Source of the DNA: Bacillota bacterium
Lineage (GTDB): Bacteria > Bacillota > Clostridia > Peptostreptococcales > Anaerovoracaceae
Assembly (NCBI GenBank): GCA_016283945.1
Contig: JAEENW010000174.1
Span: 1 to 15,882 of the forward strand
Reading direction: 5' to 3'
Length of the DNA stretch: 15,882 nt
Of the stretch, positions 12,574 to 15,882 are shown in pieces. The notes below the pieces were generated by a model. The model did no database searches. It saw nothing but the letters and a program-made list of their open reading frames with translations, and was not told the DNA's origin. The translations under genes were made by a program, and so were the position numbers. Within the stretch, counting starts at the first letter, position 1; each line of letters begins with the position of its first letter.

Positions 12574-13737
12574 ATGTTCGTATATCTCGACAACAGCGCG
12601 ACCACCAGGCCCCGTCCGGAGGTCGTGGAGGCCATGAACGAGGCTCTGACCTCGGGCTTCGGGAACCCCTCGTCGATGTACCGCCTCGGGCTCTCGGCCG
12701 AGAAGGCCGTCAGAGAGGCGAGGATCGCGGTGGCCCGGAGCATAGGCGCGTCCGAGAAGGAGATATTCTTCACCTCCGGCGGCACCGAGAGCGACAACAC
12801 CGCCCTCAAGTCCGTCTGGGAGAGCAGGAGGAAGCAGGGCAGGCACATCATCACGAGCTCCGTCGAGCACCCGGCGATACTCGAGTGCTGCAGGTGGCTC
12901 GAGCGCCAGGGCGCGGAAGTCACATACCTTCCGGTCTCCCCTGACGGGAAGGTCTCCCCTGAGGCTCTAAGAGCCGCTCTGAGGGACGATACGGTGCTCG
13001 TCAGCATCATGCACGTAAACAACGAATCGGGCGCCGTAATGCCCGTAGAGGCCTTCAGGGAGGTCCTGAGGGAGACGGGCTCCGGGGCGCTGCTTCACTG
13101 CGACGCGGTCCAGAGCTGGGGCAAGCTCCCCATAGACGTCAGAAAGCTCGGCGCCGACATGCTCAGCCTCTCCGCCCACAAGGTCCACGGGCCCAAGGGC
13201 GTGGGAGTCCTCTACGTGAGGGAGGGTCTGCACATCCCCGTGTTCATGCACGGCGGCGGTCAGGAGTCGGGCTTCCGCTCCGGCACGGAGAACACCGCCG
13301 GCATAGCCGGCATGGGGAAGGCAGCGGAGCTGCTCACGGCTGAGCTGCCCGAAAGGACAGCGAGGATGGCGGCGCTCAGGGCGAGGCTCCTTTCCGGTAT
13401 AAGGGAGCGCATCTCGGACATCAAGGTCAACGGTCCCGACGACGCGGTATGCTCCGTTCTGAACGTGAGCTTTCTCGGCTGCAGGGGCGAGGTCCTGCTC
13501 CACACACTCGACGAGAGCGGAGTCTGCGTCTCGACGGGTTCGGCATGCTCTTCGCACAGCAAGGGCAGCCATGTGCTCAGCGCCATGGGCCTGAGCCCGG
13601 AGGAGATACAGGGAGCGGTGCGCTTCTCCCTCAGCGAGGAGAACACCGAAGAGGAGATCGGCTACGCTCTCGAAAAGCTCGAGGCGGCGGTCATGATGCA
13701 GAGAAGGCTCGCGGGCTTCAGGAAGGGCAGGCGCTGA
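12574..13737 (+). CDS. iscS: Cysteine desulfurase (NifS/IscS family)
   Basis: A 387-residue pyridoxal-phosphate enzyme that takes sulfur from cysteine as a persulfide and hands it to acceptor proteins. The opening VYLDNSATTRP is typical. PLP contacts include TSGGTESDN (67-75), His99 in VEHPAI, Asp177 and Gln180 in CDAVQSWGK, and the Schiff-base Lys203 in SAHKVHGPKG. The persulfide Cys325 lies in STGSACSSHSKGSHVL. It precedes thiI by 58 bases, the common pairing in Firmicutes in which a dedicated desulfurase feeds ThiI for 4-thiouridine in tRNA. The symbol is a family label; the function points to the NifZ-like ThiI partner. No isc or suf scaffold gene is nearby. Two hairpins lie before the start. 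Confidence 0.95.
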   Translation: MFVYLDNSATTRPRPEVVEAMNEALTSGFGNPSSMYRLGLSAEKAVREARIAVARSIGASEKEIFFTSGGTESDNTALKSVWESRRKQGRHIITSSVEHPAILECCRWLERQGAEVTYLPVSPDGKVSPEALRAALRDDTVLVSIMHVNNESGAVMPVEAFREVLRETGSGALLHCDAVQSWGKLPIDVRKLGADMLSLSAHKVHGPKGVGVLYVREGLHIPVFMHGGGQESGFRSGTENTAGIAGMGKAAELLTAELPERTARMAALRARLLSGIRERISDIKVNGPDDAVCSVLNVSFLGCRGEVLLHTLDESGVCVSTGSACSSHSKGSHVLSAMGLSPEEIQGAVRFSLSEENTEEEIGYALEKLEAAVMMQRRLAGFRKGRR

Positions 13738-13795
13738 AGGCGCCGGGTCCGGAAAGCCGGGGCGCTGTCTGCAGGAGATCTGAGGAAACAAGGCA

Positions 13796-15016
13796 ATGAT
13801 CAACGAAAGCGAAAAGATTTACATAGTCCGCTGCGGCGAGACCGCGCTCAAGGGCGACAACAAGTCTTACTTCGAGCGCATGCTCGTGCAGCGCATCAAG
13901 AAGTTTCTTAGCAGCTACGCAGGAGTGCGCTGCGAGAGGGTCGACGGGCTCATCTTCGTCCGCACACCGCTCGACGTGCCCGAGGAGGACGTCCTCAGGC
14001 GCGTTGGCCGCGTCTTCGGAGTCGACTCCATAAGCCCCGCGCTCGAGATCGTCATCGACGACATGAGCGCCGAGGAGGCCATAGACGAGGTAGGCCGCGC
14101 AGCCGCGGGCTATGCCATGGGACTCATAGAAAAGCGCGGTATCAAGACCTTCAAGATCGACGCCCGCCGCGCCGACAAGGCCTTCCCCATAGAGTCGCCG
14201 CAGATCGCGAAGCGCATGGGGGCATACGTACTAAAGGGCTGCAAGGTGCTCAAGGTGGACGTCCACGACCCCGACTCCACGATCTTCGTCAATGTGCGCC
14301 GCGGAAGGGCGTACGTCTACGAGGGCAAGGTCAAGGGCTTCGGGGGGCTTCCGCTCGGGACCAACGGCAAGGGCCTCGTGCTGCTCTCCGGCGGCATAGA
14401 CTCCCCGGTCGCGGCCTTCATGATGAGCCACCGCGGCATGTACATAGACGCGGTCCACTTCCACTCCTTCCCCTACACCTCCGACAGGGCGTACGAGAAG
14501 GTCAAGGAGCTCGCGTCCATACTCGCGGGCTATTGCGGGCGCATCAGGATGCATTCTATAAACCTCCTGCCCATACAGGAGCAGATCGTCCAGCACTGCC
14601 CCGAGGAGGAGACCACCATACTCGTGCGCCGCTTCATGATGAAGATAGCTGAGAGGGTCGCGCGCGAGGAGGAGAGCATGATGCTCATCACGGGCGAGAG
14701 CCTCGGACAGGTGGCCAGCCAGACCGCCGAGTCGCTGGTCGTGACCGACGCCGCCGTGAGCATGCCCGTCATGAGGCCGCTGATCGCGATGGACAAGACC
14801 CAGATCATGGACCTCGCCCGCGAGATAGGCACCTACGACGTCTCCATCCAGCCCTACGAGGACTGCTGCACCGTGTTCCTTCCCAGGCACCCGGTCACCA
14901 AGCCCAGGCTCGAGAAGATCCTCGCCTCCGAGGCGAAGCTCGACTGCGAGGCGCTCATAGAGGCAGCTCTCGCCGAGCAGAAGATCGAGGTCATCTATCA
15001 GAGGGATTTCGAGTAG
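13796..15016 (+). CDS. thiI: tRNA 4-thiouridine synthase ThiI, without rhodanese domain
   Basis: ThiI adenylates U8 of tRNA and inserts sulfur to make 4-thiouridine; in some bacteria it also serves thiamine synthesis. The 406-residue protein has the N-terminal ferredoxin-like part with RCGETALKGDNKSYFE (12-27) and a THUMP domain up to about 170. The PP-loop ATPase domain has LSGGIDSPVA (197-206), then GESLGQVASQTAESL (300-314) and DCCTVFLPRHPVTKPR (356-371). The C-terminal rhodanese domain of the E. coli protein is absent, as in most Firmicutes, where the sulfur comes straight from the neighbouring cysteine desulfurase. Cys357 or Cys358 is the likely active Cys matching E. coli Cys344. A perfect terminator follows. 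Confidence 0.97.
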   Translation: MINESEKIYIVRCGETALKGDNKSYFERMLVQRIKKFLSSYAGVRCERVDGLIFVRTPLDVPEEDVLRRVGRVFGVDSISPALEIVIDDMSAEEAIDEVGRAAAGYAMGLIEKRGIKTFKIDARRADKAFPIESPQIAKRMGAYVLKGCKVLKVDVHDPDSTIFVNVRRGRAYVYEGKVKGFGGLPLGTNGKGLVLLSGGIDSPVAAFMMSHRGMYIDAVHFHSFPYTSDRAYEKVKELASILAGYCGRIRMHSINLLPIQEQIVQHCPEEETTILVRRFMMKIAERVAREEESMMLITGESLGQVASQTAESLVVTDAAVSMPVMRPLIAMDKTQIMDLAREIGTYDVSIQPYEDCCTVFLPRHPVTKPRLEKILASEAKLDCEALIEAALAEQKIEVIYQRDFE

Positions 15017-15051
15017 GCTGCCGCGCTGACGCTTCCCTCAAAAGAATATGA

Positions 15052-15088
15052 AGAGGCTCCCGCCGTATGCGGGAGCCTCTGTTTTGTT
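15052..15088 (+). terminator. Intrinsic terminator between thiI and the convergent dockerin gene
   Basis: AGAGGCTCCCGC (15052-15063), loop CGTAT, GCGGGAGCCTCT (15069-15080), then GTTTTGTT. The 12-bp stem is perfect. On the minus strand the same stem is followed by the T-rich tcatattctttt, so it may also end the opposite gene. Confidence 0.9.
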
Positions 15089-15119
15089 CTGCGGCTGCCG
15101 GCAGGATGCCCTGCGCGGC

Positions 15120-15882
15120 TCAGGAGTACTGCTCTATCACGTCCACTATGCCGGCGACGAACCTCGCGAGGGCGGTGAGGTCCTTGGCGTCGACATTGCC
15201 GTCGCCGTTCACGTCAGCGCCGGCGAGTATCTGCGGGTCATCGGGAACCTCGATCCCCGCGATCATCCTGGCGAGAGCTGTCAGGTCCGCGGCGTCGACC
15301 TCGCCATCGAGGTCCATGTCGCCCGGCAGCAGGGGAGGCGGCAAGATCTGCTCCTCGTCCTCCGTCTGAGGGACTATGAGCAGGGATCCGGACACGTCGA
15401 AGTACACGTGGTCACCGGGATCAAACACCGGGCTGTCCAGCGCTTCGGGGTCGCCGTAGATCACGAGGCTTCCGGTATCGCTCAGACCGCTCACGTCCAG
15501 CTTGTAGGCGACCAGACCCCAGTAGCAGTCTTTTACCGGCGCCGCCGCGAAAACCGCGTGGCAGTTCCCGCTGAAGCTGAGATAGTCTGCGCTCGCCGGG
15601 CCGGCTCCGGTCACGTCGGTGAACATGCCGGTAGCGACAGTCAGATCGCCGTTGCTCAGATCGGTGTCCCCTACCAATATAAACTGCTCGGTCTGATTGA
15701 CGTGCTCGAAGAGGTCCGCGAGCACCAAGGCGTGTTCGTTCATGTCCGCGCTGTCAATAACCACCACATCCTCTTTAAAGCTCACAAGGTAGCTGTCGGA
15801 ATCCCCGGGCTGAATGCCGCATTCGTAGTCCTCGGGAACGATGACGAAGCCCGTCGGATCGAAGTCCAGCTCCTCGGGGTCG
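15120..15882 (-). CDS. Dockerin-containing protein, N-terminus beyond window edge
   Basis: The minus-strand frame is open from the right edge of the window to the stop at 15120-15122, giving 253 visible C-terminal residues; the true start and any signal peptide lie outside. The end is a type I dockerin with two calcium-binding repeats, DMDLDGEVDAAD and DVNGDGNVDAKD, each followed by LTALAR.(I/V)AGI. Repeat positions 1, 3, 5, 9 and 12 are all Asp or Asn, and positions 10-11 are AA and AK. A short Pro-rich acidic linker (EDEEQILPPPLLPG) precedes it. The remaining part has Gly/Asp/Ser-rich, beta-type sequence that I do not assign to a family. Dockerins bind cohesins, so the protein is probably exported to a cellulosome-like or other cohesin-based complex. 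No catalytic motif is visible in this part. Confidence 0.88.
   Translation of the reverse strand, partial: DPEELDFDPTGFVIVPEDYECGIQPGDSDSYLVSFKEDVVVIDSADMNEHALVLADLFEHVNQTEQFILVGDTDLSNGDLTVATGMFTDVTGAGPASADYLSFSGNCHAVFAAAPVKDCYWGLVAYKLDVSGLSDTGSLVIYGDPEALDSPVFDPGDHVYFDVSGSLLIVPQTEDEEQILPPPLLPGDMDLDGEVDAADLTALARMIAGIEVPDDPQILAGADVNGDGNVDAKDLTALARFVAGIVDVIEQYS

Overview
The window is a stretch of bacterial chromosome from a GC-rich anaerobic member of the Bacillota, most likely class Clostridia. The evidence is the gene content (nrdR, RNase Y, an OhrR of the Bacillus type, a cysteine desulfurase-ThiI pair, a UPF0237-UPF0210 pair, maf-radC), a dockerin-bearing protein, and a thioredoxin reductase homologue of the pyridine-nucleotide-independent kind described from clostridia. 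Shine-Dalgarno sequences are strong, promoters are TTGACA/TATAAT-like, and coding sequence is rich in G/C at third positions while still using ATA (Ile) and AGG (Arg). No rRNA, tRNA, CRISPR array, insertion sequence or phage gene is visible.

Layout. 1-2145: the 3' part of prfC (release factor 3), then an MTA/SAH-nucleosidase-like gene. 2231-2566: a small two-helix membrane protein with its own extended -10 promoter. 2740-5536: nrdR, then a cytidylate kinase fused in frame to an ACT domain, then a UPF0210 protein, ending in a strong terminator at 5634-5671. 5690-5815: a remnant of an HxlR-type regulator. 5850-8188: a redox operon of glutathione peroxidase, a flavin thioredoxin reductase homologue, thioredoxin and OhrR, starting from a promoter that carries a large OhrR-like inverted repeat and ending at a terminator near 8230-8261. 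8347-9063 (minus strand): a MinD/ParA-type ATPase without a membrane-targeting tail. 9255-10675: maf-radC, overlapping by GTGA, with a perfect 18-bp palindrome at the promoter. 10771-12466: an AT-rich multi-promoter leader and RNase Y. 12497-15016: two perfect hairpins, then cysteine desulfurase and thiI (tRNA 4-thiouridine). 15120 to the right edge (minus strand): the C-terminal part of a secreted-type protein ending in a type I dockerin.

How the genes work together. The clearest unit is 5850-8188. A peroxide-sensing OhrR, with the reactive Cys and the two Tyr partners conserved, sits at the end of an operon whose promoter overlaps its probable operator. The enzymes make an electron chain to peroxide: thioredoxin reductase homologue -> thioredoxin -> two-Cys glutathione peroxidase. 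The reductase lacks both NADPH-binding signatures, so ferredoxin is the likely donor. The second notable point is that the ACT (UPF0237) partner of UPF0210 has become the C-terminus of cytidylate kinase, while its old Shine-Dalgarno and ATG remain, so one mRNA may give both a fusion and a free ACT protein.
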